Positions 16,331 through 24,828 of a DNA stretch of 64,000 nt are shown piece after piece. The notes below the pieces were generated by a model that was not told the origin of the DNA, did not search any database, and saw nothing but the letters and a program-made list of their open reading frames with translations. The DNA comes from Pyrobaculum neutrophilum V24Sta (GTDB lineage Archaea > Thermoproteota > Thermoprotei > Thermoproteales > Thermoproteaceae), in assembly GCF_000019805.1 (NCBI RefSeq), contig NC_010525.1, positions 248,001-312,000 of the forward strand, in the 5' to 3' direction. The position numbers and the translations under genes are program-made. Each line of letters opens with the position of its first letter. Positions within the stretch are counted from its first letter, which is position 1.

Positions 16331-17065
16331 CTATTTTAGGGTGTCTAGATATAGCATGGTGTAGAAGCCTAGGAGGAAGCCTAGGGTTGGCTTTAGTTTG
16401 TCGTCTCCGCGGTAGATCTCGGGGAAGAGCTCGGCGGTGGTTACGTATATCATCGCGCCGGCGGCGAGGGACATGGCGGCGGGGAGGGCCCACCTCGTGC
16501 CCTCCAGCGCCAGGGCCGTGGCGGCGGCGACGGCGCCCTCCAGCAGGCCGCTGAGGATGCCGATGGCTAGGGGCGCGGCCCTCCTCCTGTAGACGGCGGC
16601 GAGTGGGAGGGTGACGGCGGCTCCCTCGGGGAGGTCTTGGACGCCTATTGCCAGAGCTGTGAGGAGGCCGAGGGCGGGGTCGTAGGCCGTGGCCGCGCCG
16701 ACTGCCATGCCCTCGGGGATGTTGTGGATGATTATAGCCAGGGCTATAAGCCACGCCGTCTTCAGCCTCCCCCTCAGCTGCGGAGGGCCTTCGTACCCCA
16801 TCACGAGGTGCTCGTGGGGGAGAAGCCTATCCATTAGGAAGACCGCGCCTGCGCCAGCGGCGAAGCCCAAAGCCACCTCCGCGAAGCTCCCCAGCTCAGA
16901 GGCAGGTATGAGGAGGCTGGTGAAGCTGGCCACCAGCATAACCCCGCCCGTGTAGGCCAGCCCCACGTCTATCCACCAGCCCCTGGCCCAGTAGCCAAAG
17001 AGGCCCACAAGAGCCCCCACGGCCGTCATCAAGGCGATAAACAAGCTGTTAAACAGCACCTCCAC
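16331..17065 (-). CDS. ZIP-family divalent metal transporter (ZupT-like)
   Basis: 244 residues from GTG 17065, about eight helices. Helix 4 carries HNIPEGMAVG near residue 113 and helix 5 carries QDLPEGAAVTLPL near residue 142; these are the paired metal-site motifs of ZIP proteins, with Gln in place of the more usual His in the second. It would import Zn2+, Mn2+ or Fe2+. A TATA box lies at about 17086-17092 and directly upstream of it is the palindrome at 17094-17109 that is shared with the Nramp gene, so metal-dependent repression by an MntR/DtxR-type protein is likely. Confidence 0.85.
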   Translation of the reverse strand: MEVLFNSLFIALMTAVGALVGLFGYWARGWWIDVGLAYTGGVMLVASFTSLLIPASELGSFAEVALGFAAGAGAVFLMDRLLPHEHLVMGYEGPPQLRGRLKTAWLIALAIIIHNIPEGMAVGAATAYDPALGLLTALAIGVQDLPEGAAVTLPLAAVYRRRAAPLAIGILSGLLEGAVAAATALALEGTRWALPAAMSLAAGAMIYVTTAELFPEIYRGDDKLKPTLGFLLGFYTMLYLDTLK

Positions 17066-17093
17066 AGAGATTGGTCGAAACCCAGATTAAAGC

Positions 17094-17109
17094 TTTAGCC
17101 CAGGCTAAA
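17094..17109 (-). promoter_or_regulatory. Probable metalloregulator operator before the ZIP gene
   Basis: TTTAGCC-CA-GGCTAAA, a 16-base inverted repeat placed just upstream of the ZIP gene TATA box. The same half-sites, TTAGCC and GGCTAA, form the palindrome before the Nramp gene at 41044-41057. DtxR/MntR-type operators have this general form (TTAGGCTAGCCTAA-like). Confidence 0.65.
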
Positions 17110-17114
17110 AAAGG

Positions 17115-18545
17115 CTACCTCGAGTCTACGATTAGGAACGGCAGATTAACTCTGCAACTGCCCACGTACACCGGCGTCTTTGCCCCCTTCACCACCACGT
17201 ACTCCGCCACGTCGTAGCCGCGGTTGTTAAACCTCCCCAAGTTGGCATACTGGGCCTTTAGCTCAACGCCCTGGAACTGCTTAAAGTCGGCGCTTACAGA
17301 CACCGGTAGCAAGATGAGCGCTGGATGTACCCGCGCCCTTAGGAGCGCCTTGGCGATTACGCCGACCGGCAAGCCCACAGAAGCCTCGCCGGAGCAACTA
17401 CTGGAGTAGTAGCCAGCTAGCTGAACGCTCAGATCCAGCTGCTGACCTGGGTAGGCCGCGGCGGAGACAACATCAGTGAAGTTGTTATACACAGCGGTGA
17501 TCACCTCAGCCGGCACGTCCGTCGATATCCAAGACCCACCTCTTATGTACAAAACATCGCTTTGGAACTTAACTCTACCCGTCTTGCTCTCGCCTACCTT
17601 CACCCCCCGGTCGTAGCAGACTTGGTACTCGTCATACTTAGCAATTATCAGCCTGCCGTACGTCCCACCCAACGCCTTCTCCTCGGGGTATAGCATTAGA
17701 GGTCCTATACCTATACTGGTGCTGTTGTACTTGACGTCCCACTGGATAACCTCCCACTGAGGGCCGGTGATTCCGACGCCCCCCACTTCCCAGCCCAGGA
17801 CAACCCCAAAGGCTGTCCACACCCTGTCGATTAGCGTGATGGTGGAGGACAGGCCTGCTGCCCCCGAGTAGGGGTTGGAGTTTATGAAGAGGATTAGCGG
17901 GATTCTGCCGCCGTAGTCTCTCTCTGTGTCAAATATCGTTGTGTTGTAGCGCCACTCGTAGCGGCAGTCTACGTCGAGGGGTTGGGGTCGCTGAAACGAC
18001 TTCCCCGCTTCAGCCCGGCTGGGGGGCGGGGGCTCTGTCTTCGGCCACTCCACTATCCTCGGCTTGGTCTTTATCTGCCATTCGCCTCTGGTGAGCTTCG
18101 CCACGTGTCCCGGCGCCACGTGGGCAACGGCGAAGCCCCAGGCGTCGGCGTACCACAGGTCTATCTCGATGGGCACCTCCACGTCTGTGGCGTTTCTCCA
18201 GTCGTCTAGGACCCTCTTGAACTGGCCGCGTAGCGGGATTCTTACCACGTTGCCGCTGACTTCAACGTCGTAGAGCTGTATCTTCCCGACGTTAGGACCC
18301 TTCGCCCAGACCTGCACGCTGGTGGGCGTCGGGCCGTCTAGAATTACCACTATGTATGGGCCGCCCGGTTTGTCTACGTACCTCTGGTAGACCGGCGTGA
18401 TGCCGATGTTTATGCGGCCGTCTTCGCGGCTGACCGTAGGCCTGTACTCAAGAGGCGGGCTGTCCCACTGGATCACCGAGATCAGCCATGCGGCGAAGGG
18501 GACGGCCGCCAAGGCGGCGGCCAGTAGATAAGCCCAACGTTGCAT
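17115..18545 (-). CDS. Large secreted protein of unknown function
   Basis: 476 residues from ATG 18545, with a TTTTTAAAAC box at 18559-18568. Residues 4-24 form a signal peptide or membrane anchor. The remainder has no further clear helix and is rich in Tyr, Val, Thr and Pro with alternating polarity, typical of extracytoplasmic beta-sandwich proteins; a Pro-rich linker PPPPSRAEAGKSFQRPQP lies near residue 175. A few Cys residues could form disulfides. No family recognised. It ends five bases before the metal operator of the ZIP gene; its own upstream neighbours are the stomatin/NfeD pair. Confidence 0.65.
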   Translation of the reverse strand: MQRWAYLLAAALAAVPFAAWLISVIQWDSPPLEYRPTVSREDGRINIGITPVYQRYVDKPGGPYIVVILDGPTPTSVQVWAKGPNVGKIQLYDVEVSGNVVRIPLRGQFKRVLDDWRNATDVEVPIEIDLWYADAWGFAVAHVAPGHVAKLTRGEWQIKTKPRIVEWPKTEPPPPSRAEAGKSFQRPQPLDVDCRYEWRYNTTIFDTERDYGGRIPLILFINSNPYSGAAGLSSTITLIDRVWTAFGVVLGWEVGGVGITGPQWEVIQWDVKYNSTSIGIGPLMLYPEEKALGGTYGRLIIAKYDEYQVCYDRGVKVGESKTGRVKFQSDVLYIRGGSWISTDVPAEVITAVYNNFTDVVSAAAYPGQQLDLSVQLAGYYSSSCSGEASVGLPVGVIAKALLRARVHPALILLPVSVSADFKQFQGVELKAQYANLGRFNNRGYDVAEYVVVKGAKTPVYVGSCRVNLPFLIVDSR

Positions 18546-18567
18546 GTGCAAAAAAAGTTTTAAAAAG

Positions 18568-19425
18568 TTATTCCCCCTTTATGATCTTCTGAATGGCGGT
18601 GAGCAGCTCCAGGGGGACGACGATTTTTGTGGATGGGGAGGAGGCGATGGCCTTCAGCGCATCGATGTACTGGAGCAGGAGGGCGTTTTGGCCCAGCTTG
18701 GAGGCGGCCTCGTTTATGTAGTCCAGAGCCTTGGCCTGCCCCTCGGCCCTCAGTATTGCGGCCTGGCGCTCGCCCTCCGCCTGCAGTATCGCCGCCTGCT
18801 TCTGGCCCTCGGCCTTCAATATGGCGGCTTGCTTCTCGCCGTCTGCCTGGGCTATCATGGCCCTCCTCTCCCTCTCGGCGGCTATCTGCTTCACCATTGC
18901 GCTCTGGACGTCGATGGGCGGGGTGATCTCCCTTATCTCCACCGCCGTCACCTTCACGCCCCACCTCGCCGTCACCTCGTCCAGCTTCGATCTGAGGACC
19001 GAGTTTATGTACTCCCTCTTGGCCAAGACCTCGTCCAGCTCTATGTCCCCCACCACAGCTCTGAGGGTGGTGGTGGCTATGCCCGTGGCGGCCGCTATGA
19101 AGTTCTCCACGGTGGTGACCACCTTCTCGGGCTCCACCACCTTGAGGTAGATCAGGAGGTCTATGTCGACGGGGGCGTTGTCCTTGGTGATGCAGGTCTG
19201 CTTGCTGACCTCTATGACCCTCTCCCTGAGGTCGATCGGGATGCCTCGGTCTATCACCGGGATGAGGAAGACGAGGCCGGGCCCCCTGATCCCCACGAGC
19301 CTCCCCAGCCTAAGGACCACCAGCCTCTGGAACTCAGGCACGATCCTGATGGAAGAGGCCAGAAGCGCCACCACGACGGCGACGAGGAGCAACGCGGCGA
19401 CGAGCTCCACGATCTGGAGATACAT
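18568..19425 (-). CDS. Stomatin-like SPFH/band 7 membrane protein
   Basis: 285 residues. One N-terminal membrane helix (about 7-25), then the SPFH domain beginning IRIVPEFQRLVVLRLGR, with the family stretches GPGLVFLIPVIDR and VTKDNAPV-like ITKDNAPVDID. From about residue 185 to 240 lies an Ala/Glu/Gln coiled coil with repeats of the type AAILxAEGxxQ. Stomatins scaffold membrane microdomains and are typically paired with an NfeD-type protease, encoded directly upstream at 19444-20604, 18 bases away. Confidence 0.92.
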   Translation of the reverse strand: MYLQIVELVAALLLVAVVVALLASSIRIVPEFQRLVVLRLGRLVGIRGPGLVFLIPVIDRGIPIDLRERVIEVSKQTCITKDNAPVDIDLLIYLKVVEPEKVVTTVENFIAAATGIATTTLRAVVGDIELDEVLAKREYINSVLRSKLDEVTARWGVKVTAVEIREITPPIDVQSAMVKQIAAERERRAMIAQADGEKQAAILKAEGQKQAAILQAEGERQAAILRAEGQAKALDYINEAASKLGQNALLLQYIDALKAIASSPSTKIVVPLELLTAIQKIIKGE

Positions 19426-19443
19426 ACCCCGGCCCGCCCACCG

Positions 19444-20604
19444 CTATTTAACCTTTTTCACCTTCAACACGAGGCCCTCCACGTCCACCACCTCCACCTC
19501 CTCCCCCGGCTGGACCTCCCCCTCCACAGACTCGGCGGTCCAGTCCTCGCCGGCGGCGTAGACTACCCCCCTCCTGCCGGGGCCCAGGGCGGTCTTCGCC
19601 ACGCCCCTCGCCCCCACCACGTCTCTAAGCGACTGGGGCCTTCTGGAGAGGCTCCTCCTCACCCTCCATGCGACGTAGGCAAGCGCGATCCCCGCGGCTA
19701 TGGAGAGGCCGGCGGCGGTTGCCCCAAGCGCCGAGAGCCCAACGTAGGGCTGCCCCCAGTAGGCGGCGACCACCGCGGCGGCGCCCAGCGCCGCGCCGGC
19801 CAAGGCGGCGGCTCCGTGGCCTAGGTGGGCCTCTGCGATTATGAGGACGGCCGCGGCTAGGGCCAGGGCGGCGGCAAGCCAGGAGATGCCCAACTCGCCG
19901 AGGAGATATAGGGCGGAGACCACGGCGACTCCGCCGATCACCCCCAGGCCCTGGAAGCCGGAGGTGGCCACCTCGTAGAGGATCAGCGCGGCTCCGGCTA
20001 TCAGCATAGCCACGAGCAACGCCGGGTCTGACAGGGCGTTGAGGAGCCTCAGGAGCGGGTCCCGCTCAACCACGGCGGCGGGCTCGATGGGGGGCGGCGG
20101 CTCGGCGATGCCCGCGGCCACCGCCTCGGCGCCGGTAAGCGCCTTGTTTTCCGTTACGAAGGACTCGGCCAGCTGCACCCTGGTGTCGTTCCACCTCCTA
20201 GCCGCAAGAGCCCTCATCTTAGCCGCGGCGTAGTTCACCACCTTTGGGTCGGGGGGCCTGGGCTGCGCCGCGCCTATCACGGCGGTGGGGGCCATGTAGA
20301 GCCTCTCCGCCGCCAGCGCTATGAAGGCCCCCGCCGAGGCGGCCCTCGCGGCGTCTGGCACATAGGCGTAGACGGGCACCCTGGCGGACTCAACCAGCTT
20401 GACGATCTTCTCCATGGGTAGGAGGAAGCCGCCGGGGGTGTCTATCACCAAGACGAGGGGGAGGCCTCTTGCCTCCGCCGCCTCCAGCCCCCGCTCCACC
20501 AGCGTTACGGCTGTTCCGTCTATAGTGCCGTCTAGCTTAACCACCACCGCCTGCATGGCGTAGGCCGCGGCGGCTAGGAGGACGAGCGCGAGCAGCGCCC
20601 TCAC
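19444..20604 (-). CDS. NfeD-family membrane-bound serine protease (stomatin operon protein)
   Basis: 386 residues from GTG 20604. Signal peptide at 1-18, then a ClpP-like protease domain: VIDTPGGFLLPM near residue 53, then ASAGAFIALAA near residue 89 with the nucleophilic Ser, and a Lys further on (AAKMRALAARRW region) as the likely general base of the Ser-Lys dyad. About four membrane helices follow (190-320), then the C-terminal NfeD beta-barrel (VVGARGVAKTALGP to the end). The partner protease of stomatin cleaves its C-terminal region. The gene is divergent from 20643 with overlapping promoters. Confidence 0.9.
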   Translation of the reverse strand: MRALLALVLLAAAAYAMQAVVVKLDGTIDGTAVTLVERGLEAAEARGLPLVLVIDTPGGFLLPMEKIVKLVESARVPVYAYVPDAARAASAGAFIALAAERLYMAPTAVIGAAQPRPPDPKVVNYAAAKMRALAARRWNDTRVQLAESFVTENKALTGAEAVAAGIAEPPPPIEPAAVVERDPLLRLLNALSDPALLVAMLIAGAALILYEVATSGFQGLGVIGGVAVVSALYLLGELGISWLAAALALAAAVLIIAEAHLGHGAAALAGAALGAAAVVAAYWGQPYVGLSALGATAAGLSIAAGIALAYVAWRVRRSLSRRPQSLRDVVGARGVAKTALGPGRRGVVYAAGEDWTAESVEGEVQPGEEVEVVDVEGLVLKVKKVK

Positions 20605-20616
20605 GTGATATACACC

Positions 20617-20628
20617 TCATAAAAATAC
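20617..20628. promoter_or_regulatory. Shared TATA region for nfeD and the oxidoreductase at 20643
   Basis: ATAAAAATA at 20619-20627 can serve as a TATA element in both directions: it is about 21 bases from ATG 20643 on the plus strand and about 20 from GTG 20604 on the minus strand. The 38-base gap leaves no room for separate promoters. Confidence 0.45.
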
Positions 20629-20642
20629 ATTTCGGAAGAGAC

Positions 20643-21251
20643 ATGTGCAAGGAGATAAGGCTGGACCTCCCCTGGCCGCCCAACCAGACGCGCGCAAGGA
20701 GGTTCGTGGTGTACGACGTCTTCGACCCGCCGGACATCCCGCCGGAGAAGCACGTCATTAGGATATACGGCGCGGTGGAGAAGCCTCTGGAGGTCCCCCT
20801 CACAAAGCTCATGGAAAACTGCGTAGAGCTGGTGGCCCCCTTCCACTGCGTCACCGGCTGGTCCATCGAGTCGGTGAGGTGGCGCGGGGCGCCGCTGAAG
20901 CCTCTTCTAGAGGAGGCGAGGCCCTACGGCCAGTACGCCCTCGCCTGGGGGGCGGACGGCTACTCCGCCTCGCTCCCCCTCGACGCCTTGATGGAGGAGA
21001 CCACGATAGTCGCCTGGGCGCTCAACGGGGAGCCCCTCCCCAAGAAACACGGCGCCCCGGCGCGCCTCGTGGTGCCCACGCGCTACGCCTGGAAATCCGT
21101 GAAGTACTTCGCCGCGGTGGAGGTCCTGACCGAGCCCGTCCCGGGCTACTGGGAGATGCAGGGCTACTCCCTCAACGCAGACCCCTGGCGGGAGGAGAGG
21201 TTCGACTTCGGCAGGCCGGTAATGCGGGGGAGGAGGGTTTCGATCAGCTAG
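20643..21251 (+). CDS. Sulfite oxidase-like molybdopterin oxidoreductase (MsrP/YuiH type)
   Basis: 202 residues, the size of the molybdopterin-binding domain alone. FHCVTGWSIESVRWRG near residue 66 contains the Cys that ligates Mo in this fold, and LVVPTRYAWKSVKYFAAVEV near residue 140 is the second conserved part (GYWEMQGYS follows). There is no signal peptide, heme domain or Tat motif, so the enzyme is cytoplasmic unless carried by a partner. Its substrate cannot be told from sequence. Members of the superfamily act on sulfite or on S- or N-oxides. Confidence 0.82.
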   Translation: MCKEIRLDLPWPPNQTRARRFVVYDVFDPPDIPPEKHVIRIYGAVEKPLEVPLTKLMENCVELVAPFHCVTGWSIESVRWRGAPLKPLLEEARPYGQYALAWGADGYSASLPLDALMEETTIVAWALNGEPLPKKHGAPARLVVPTRYAWKSVKYFAAVEVLTEPVPGYWEMQGYSLNADPWREERFDFGRPVMRGRRVSIS

Positions 21252-21297
21252 GGCTAAGTCTCTTCAACCTCCGCTCCTGCCGAAGTCATCATAGGCG
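21240..21297 (-). ncRNA. Candidate C/D box guide RNA, antisense to the gene end at 21251
   Basis: On the minus strand, box C ATGATGA (21286-21292) and box D CTGA (21244-21247) are 49 bases apart, a normal span for archaeal C/D RNAs. Between them lie a plausible D' (CGGA), a two-base spacer and a C'-like TTGAAGA, with guides of about 12 and 13 bases. It overlaps the last codons of the oxidoreductase gene on the opposite strand. Confidence 0.5.
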
Positions 21298-21364
21298 AAG
21301 TTTTCCACGTGGTATATATCTCCTCATTGGCTAAGATTTATATAGCCGGGCGCTGTGGTTATGC

Positions 21365-21607
21365 GTGATGGAGATTGTGGTTTTGGGGCTTTTGCTCATC
21401 TTCCTTGGCTTTATACTGATCATACTGGCAACGCTGAGAGTTGCCAAAGAGGAGGCCAGGAGAGCCGAGGCCGGCGGAGTCATCATCGTGGGCCCTGTCC
21501 CCATCGTCTTTGGCACAAGCCAGCGCGCCGCCGCTATAACAATGGTTCTCGCCGTAGTTCTCACCCTCCTTGCCCTTCTCCTCTTCTTGCTACCTCTCTG
21601 GCGGTAA
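21365..21607 (+). CDS. Small membrane protein, DUF131 family
   Basis: 80 residues from GTG 21365 (ATG 21368 is equally possible). A TTTATATA box at 21337-21344 fits a leaderless start. Two hydrophobic helices flank a short loop GGVIIVGPVPIVFGTS, the DUF131 hallmark (GGxxxIGPIPIVFG). Function unknown across archaea. Its 3' end overlaps the convergent gene 21561-21836 by 47 bases; that gene appears to be a diverged relative. Confidence 0.75.
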   Translation: MMEIVVLGLLLIFLGFILIILATLRVAKEEARRAEAGGVIIVGPVPIVFGTSQRAAAITMVLAVVLTLLALLLFLLPLWR

Positions 21608-21836
21608 GCCACATAAACAAGGCGGCGCCCGCCGCCAGCGCCACAGACGCCACCACCGCCACCGCCAGCACCTCGGGTGGACCCGTGCCGAAGCAAAACG
21701 GCACAAAGAACAAAACCACGCAGGCGGCGCCCGCCGCCTCCACGCGGCTAGGCCACCCCATAGAGAGCAGAGGAGCCAACAACAGCAGTGTAAAACCTGC
21801 GAAGACCAAAGCCAGCCCAACGGCAAGCAACCTCAC
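21561..21836 (-). CDS. Small membrane protein, diverged DUF131-like
   Basis: 91 residues from GTG 21836; the open frame goes up to 21893 but a TTTTTATTT box near 21855-21863 favours 21836. Two or three helices, with the loop VVLFFVPFCFGTGPP in the place where DUF131 proteins have IVGPIPIVFGTS. This resemblance to its convergent, tail-overlapping neighbour suggests an inverted duplication. Function unknown. Confidence 0.55.
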   Translation of the reverse strand: MRLLAVGLALVFAGFTLLLLAPLLSMGWPSRVEAAGAACVVLFFVPFCFGTGPPEVLAVAVVASVALAAGAALFMWLTAREVARRGEGQGG

Positions 21837-22425
21837 ACCTTTCACACAGCGTAGAAATAAAAACTTAACTAGGCTACGGGTATACCTCTGCACACAAGCG
21901 GGGAAAACTTCTTAGGAAGGGGCCTCGGTGCGCTGGTGCCCCCTGGATCAGGCAACTTGGCAACTACGACGTCTCGGTTAGAGGAGATGAGGTGGAGTGC
22001 CCCCCGGCGAAGCGGCGTCTAGTCCAGAGCTGGAGATGAGAGGCGGAGCATCGTGCTAAAAGGGCGGCGGGCGGATAAAAGAAGCCTACGTCAGAGAGCC
22101 AGGGCAACAGGCGGGGGATTAGCCTCGACGTTTTAACGCCTTGGCTAGATATATGGTCAGAGCGCCCGGCGGAGGATCAGCTCTTCCCATCTTCGCCATA
22201 GCTCAGCCTGCAGCCGCTTCACATCACGTAGGGCTCTCAACCACCGTTTTTTAAGCTTAAGGGCCCGTCTCCCCTCCTAAGCTTCGCTGGTAGGGATGAG
22301 CACGCCGGTGAGGTACGGCATAAGCGCGGCGGAGGCCACCTTTGTTATCGATGAGCGTCTACAACAGCGTCGGTGCAGGTACAACTTTGTAAACGCAGGT
22401 TACCCCCGTGAGTGAGTCTACTACG
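21837..22425. other. Long intergenic region, one RNA candidate
   Basis: 589 bases with no protein gene I can support. A C/D box RNA candidate lies at 22172-22232. TTTTTTAAGCTTAAGGG near 22246 contains a short AAGCTT-centred palindrome of unknown meaning. Confidence 0.5.
22172..22232 (-). ncRNA. Candidate C/D box guide RNA
   Basis: Minus strand: box C GTGATGT (22221-22227, one mismatch to RTGATGA), guide of 14 bases, box D' CTGA (22203-22206), spacer GCT, C' ATGGCGA, guide of 12 bases, box D CTGA (22177-22180). All four boxes are in order with usual spacings. The imperfect C box keeps confidence moderate. Confidence 0.45.
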
Positions 22426-23193
22426 TTAGTTGGAATAGATGGCCCGCCACTTTAACTCGGTTACATGTACAGCGCCATATTTCTTCACAACGTCTGCCAC
22501 ATCGGTTATGTAGTCTCTCTCCGCCACAACTACGAGAACTCCTTTTTTTACATAGAAACCAAAAACCCCCGCTAGTCTCCTCAGCTCTTCCTCGAGCCGG
22601 GGTGTTAAGAAGCCGACTGCTTGGGAGAATCTCCTCGCCAGCTCTAGAAAGGTTTGGAAGTCCCCATCTGCCATCGCCTCCACAGCCCTCCGACCCTCTA
22701 TTTCTAACTGCCAACGAAGGTTTCTCAACATTGCGGCAGTTTCCACCCTACGTAGATCCACCGTCACTGCAAACAGGCGGGGGCAGTCGTATCCATATGC
22801 CTTGCCAACGCCGGGGGCTCCAGGCGAGGTTCTGACTACAAGACACCCGCCTGTGTATATTGCGAGAACGTCCCCCAAACCGGTCCCGGACTCCACCTCG
22901 GCAATATGCGCCCTTTGAAACGCCTCAAGGCTGAGACCAAGAGTAGCGATGTGTTTAGCGATGTTCACCACCGCCGACCCAGCGTAGCCGTAGCCGAGGG
23001 GGTAGGGCGATTTGATATCCACCCCCACGCCGGCCTCAAGCAACTTGTCGTTATATCTAATGCCAACGCCGGAGAGATAGACCTCGGCATAGTCCAAGAG
23101 GAGGCCAGCCCCCAGCGAGCCTGTTTCCAACGGGCTTCCGCCGTAGTGGGGGAGCCAGAAGCCCGTTACGTGGTGCGGGATCTTGAGCTGCAT
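22426..23193 (-). CDS. Pantoate kinase (archaeal GHMP kinase)
   Basis: 255 residues. The GHMP phosphate-binding loop appears as PLGYGYAGSAVVNIAKH near residue 81 and a second conserved element as EVESGTGLGDVLAIYTGG near residue 115 followed by RTSPGAPG. The ExxxGxGLGDV and R.sPG.PG features are those of the archaeal pantoate kinase rather than mevalonate or homoserine kinases. It phosphorylates pantoate to 4-phosphopantoate, the substrate of the synthetase at 24825. It overlaps panE by 28 bases. Confidence 0.85.
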   Translation of the reverse strand: MQLKIPHHVTGFWLPHYGGSPLETGSLGAGLLLDYAEVYLSGVGIRYNDKLLEAGVGVDIKSPYPLGYGYAGSAVVNIAKHIATLGLSLEAFQRAHIAEVESGTGLGDVLAIYTGGCLVVRTSPGAPGVGKAYGYDCPRLFAVTVDLRRVETAAMLRNLRWQLEIEGRRAVEAMADGDFQTFLELARRFSQAVGFLTPRLEEELRRLAGVFGFYVKKGVLVVVAERDYITDVADVVKKYGAVHVTELKWRAIYSN

Positions 23194-24014
23194 CTCTCCT
23201 CCAGCGCTTTGACTAGGGCATACACGGCGTGGTTGTAGGGGGTTGGAACCCCCCGCTCGCCCCCGTACTTCACTACGGCGCCGTTTATGAAGTCGACCTC
23301 GGTAGGTCTACACCTGGCCAGGTCCTGGGCCATGGAGGAGATGTTCTGAGCCGTGGCCCTGGCCACCTGGAGAACCGCGTCGAATGCACCCTCCACCGGG
23401 TACCCCACCGCCGCCGCCACAGACGCTGCCTCACCGGCGAGCTTCTCCGCCAGCGCCCTGGCCCAGGCGTTTTCCAGCAACACGCCGTTGGGAGCCTGGA
23501 GAACGGCTGTAACCGGGTTGATCGCGGCGTTCACCACGAGCTTAGCCCACCGGTACGGCTCCACGTCCTCAACTATCCGCACCGCGGCGCCGCCCCTCGC
23601 CAGCGCCTCTCCCACCTCCGCCGCATCCCTCGGGAGGATTATCTCCCCCCTGCCCCTCAGCTCAGCTCTACAGCCCTCCCGGTAGACGCCGTAGGTGACC
23701 ACCGCCGCCGCGGCGCTTGGGAAAATCCTCCGCGCCAGCTCCAGCCCCCCGATGCCGTTTTGAAACAGAACCGGCACCCCCGAGACGGCGCTGAGCGCGT
23801 CGGCTGTGTCAGGGCCCTTGACGGCGACGAGGCTGTACCTCACCTCAGGCGGCGCCCTCCCCACATGCCTAACCCTCAGCTCGCGGCAACCCCCGTCGCA
23901 GAACACGTATCTCTCGCACCTCGTTCTCGACACGGCGTATGGCTCCACCCCGGCCCCGTTTAGGAAATACGCCAGGAGGCTCCCCACAGCTCCCATCCCC
24001 ACAACGGCGAACAC
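23166..24014 (-). CDS. panE: Ketopantoate reductase
   Basis: 282 residues from GTG 24014; the frame stays open to 24074 but that part covers the promoter and panB start. VFAVVGMGAVGSLLAYFLNGAG at the start is the NADP-binding Rossmann loop. SLVAVKGPDTADAL, VLFQNGIGG and WAKLVVNAAINPVTAVLQAPNG near residue 165 hold the conserved Lys and Asn of the active site. It reduces 2-dehydropantoate to pantoate, between PanB and pantoate kinase. Minus-strand TATA-like CTTTATTTC lies at about 24032-24041. Confidence 0.9.
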   Translation of the reverse strand: MFAVVGMGAVGSLLAYFLNGAGVEPYAVSRTRCERYVFCDGGCRELRVRHVGRAPPEVRYSLVAVKGPDTADALSAVSGVPVLFQNGIGGLELARRIFPSAAAAVVTYGVYREGCRAELRGRGEIILPRDAAEVGEALARGGAAVRIVEDVEPYRWAKLVVNAAINPVTAVLQAPNGVLLENAWARALAEKLAGEAASVAAAVGYPVEGAFDAVLQVARATAQNISSMAQDLARCRPTEVDFINGAVVKYGGERGVPTPYNHAVYALVKALEERCSSRSRTT

Positions 24015-24015
24015 G

Positions 24016-24041
24016 TTATATATAGAGGGGGGAAATAAAGC
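24016..24041. promoter_or_regulatory. Interleaved divergent promoters of panE and panB
   Basis: Only 28 bases separate the two starts (24014 and 24043). TTATATATAG at 24016-24025 is spaced for the leaderless panB start, and CTTTATTTC (minus strand, about 24032-24041) for the panE start. Each TATA box therefore lies next to the other gene's start site, so the two transcripts probably compete or are co-regulated. Confidence 0.55.
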
Positions 24042-24042
24042 T

Positions 24043-24828
24043 ATGCCCAGGAAGTCCGTCCTAGACTTCGCCAAAGGCCGCGGGGCCTACGTCTGGATAA
24101 CCGCCTACGACTACCCCACGGCTAAGGCCGTGGACGAGGCGGGGGTAGACGGCATACTAGTCGGCGACAGCCTGGGGATGGTCCTCCTAGGCCTCCCCAA
24201 CACCCTCGGAGTAACGATGGAGGACATGGTTAGACACACCGAGGCGGTGGCCCGGGCGAGGCCGCGGGCCCTCGTCGTGGCGGACATGCCCTTCATGTCC
24301 TACGAGACGGGGCCGGAGGACGCACTGAGAAACGCCGCCCGCCTCGTCAAGGCAGGTGCAGACGCGGTGAAGCTGGAGGGAGGCACCGAATACGCCCCCA
24401 TAGTGGAAAGGCTGGTCAAGGCTGGCATACCCGTGATGGGCCACATCGGCCTAACTCCCCAGAGGTTTCTCACCATAGGGGGGTTCAAGATGGTAGGCAA
24501 GACCGAGGAGCAGAGGCGGAAGATACTAGAAGACGCGAAGGCCCTTAGAGACGCCGGCGTCTTCTCCATCGTCCTAGAGTTCGTGCCCGCGTCTCTCGCC
24601 AGGGAGGTGACTCAAGCCGTCGACGTGCCAACCATCTGCATAGGCTCCGGCCCCCACTGCGACGGCCAGATCCTTGTGCTCCACGACGTCGTCGGCCTAA
24701 CGGAGAGGCCCCCCAGCTTCGCCAAGAAATACGCCGACGTTGCCGCGGCGATAAGAGAGGCCGTGTCTAAATACGCGGAGGAGGTGAGGAAAGGCCTCTT
24801 CCCAGCGAGGGAGCACTACAGGGAATGA
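24043..24828 (+). CDS. panB: 3-methyl-2-oxobutanoate hydroxymethyltransferase
   Basis: 261 residues from ATG 24043. TIM-barrel PanB with the usual series: WITAYDYPTAKAVDEAGVD, LVGDSLGMVLLG near residue 39, VVADMPFMSY near 78, VKLEGG near 109, VMGHIGLTPQ near 131, and GSGPHCDGQILVLHDVVG near 203. It transfers a hydroxymethyl group from tetrahydropterin to ketoisovalerate, the first step to pantothenate. ATGA overlap with the phosphopantothenate synthetase gene. Confidence 0.96.
   Translation: MPRKSVLDFAKGRGAYVWITAYDYPTAKAVDEAGVDGILVGDSLGMVLLGLPNTLGVTMEDMVRHTEAVARARPRALVVADMPFMSYETGPEDALRNAARLVKAGADAVKLEGGTEYAPIVERLVKAGIPVMGHIGLTPQRFLTIGGFKMVGKTEEQRRKILEDAKALRDAGVFSIVLEFVPASLAREVTQAVDVPTICIGSGPHCDGQILVLHDVVGLTERPPSFAKKYADVAAAIREAVSKYAEEVRKGLFPAREHYRE

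Noticed and set aside
17638-18273. Short frames within the large secreted protein gene
   Set aside because: No promoter or family signal; contained in a clear gene.
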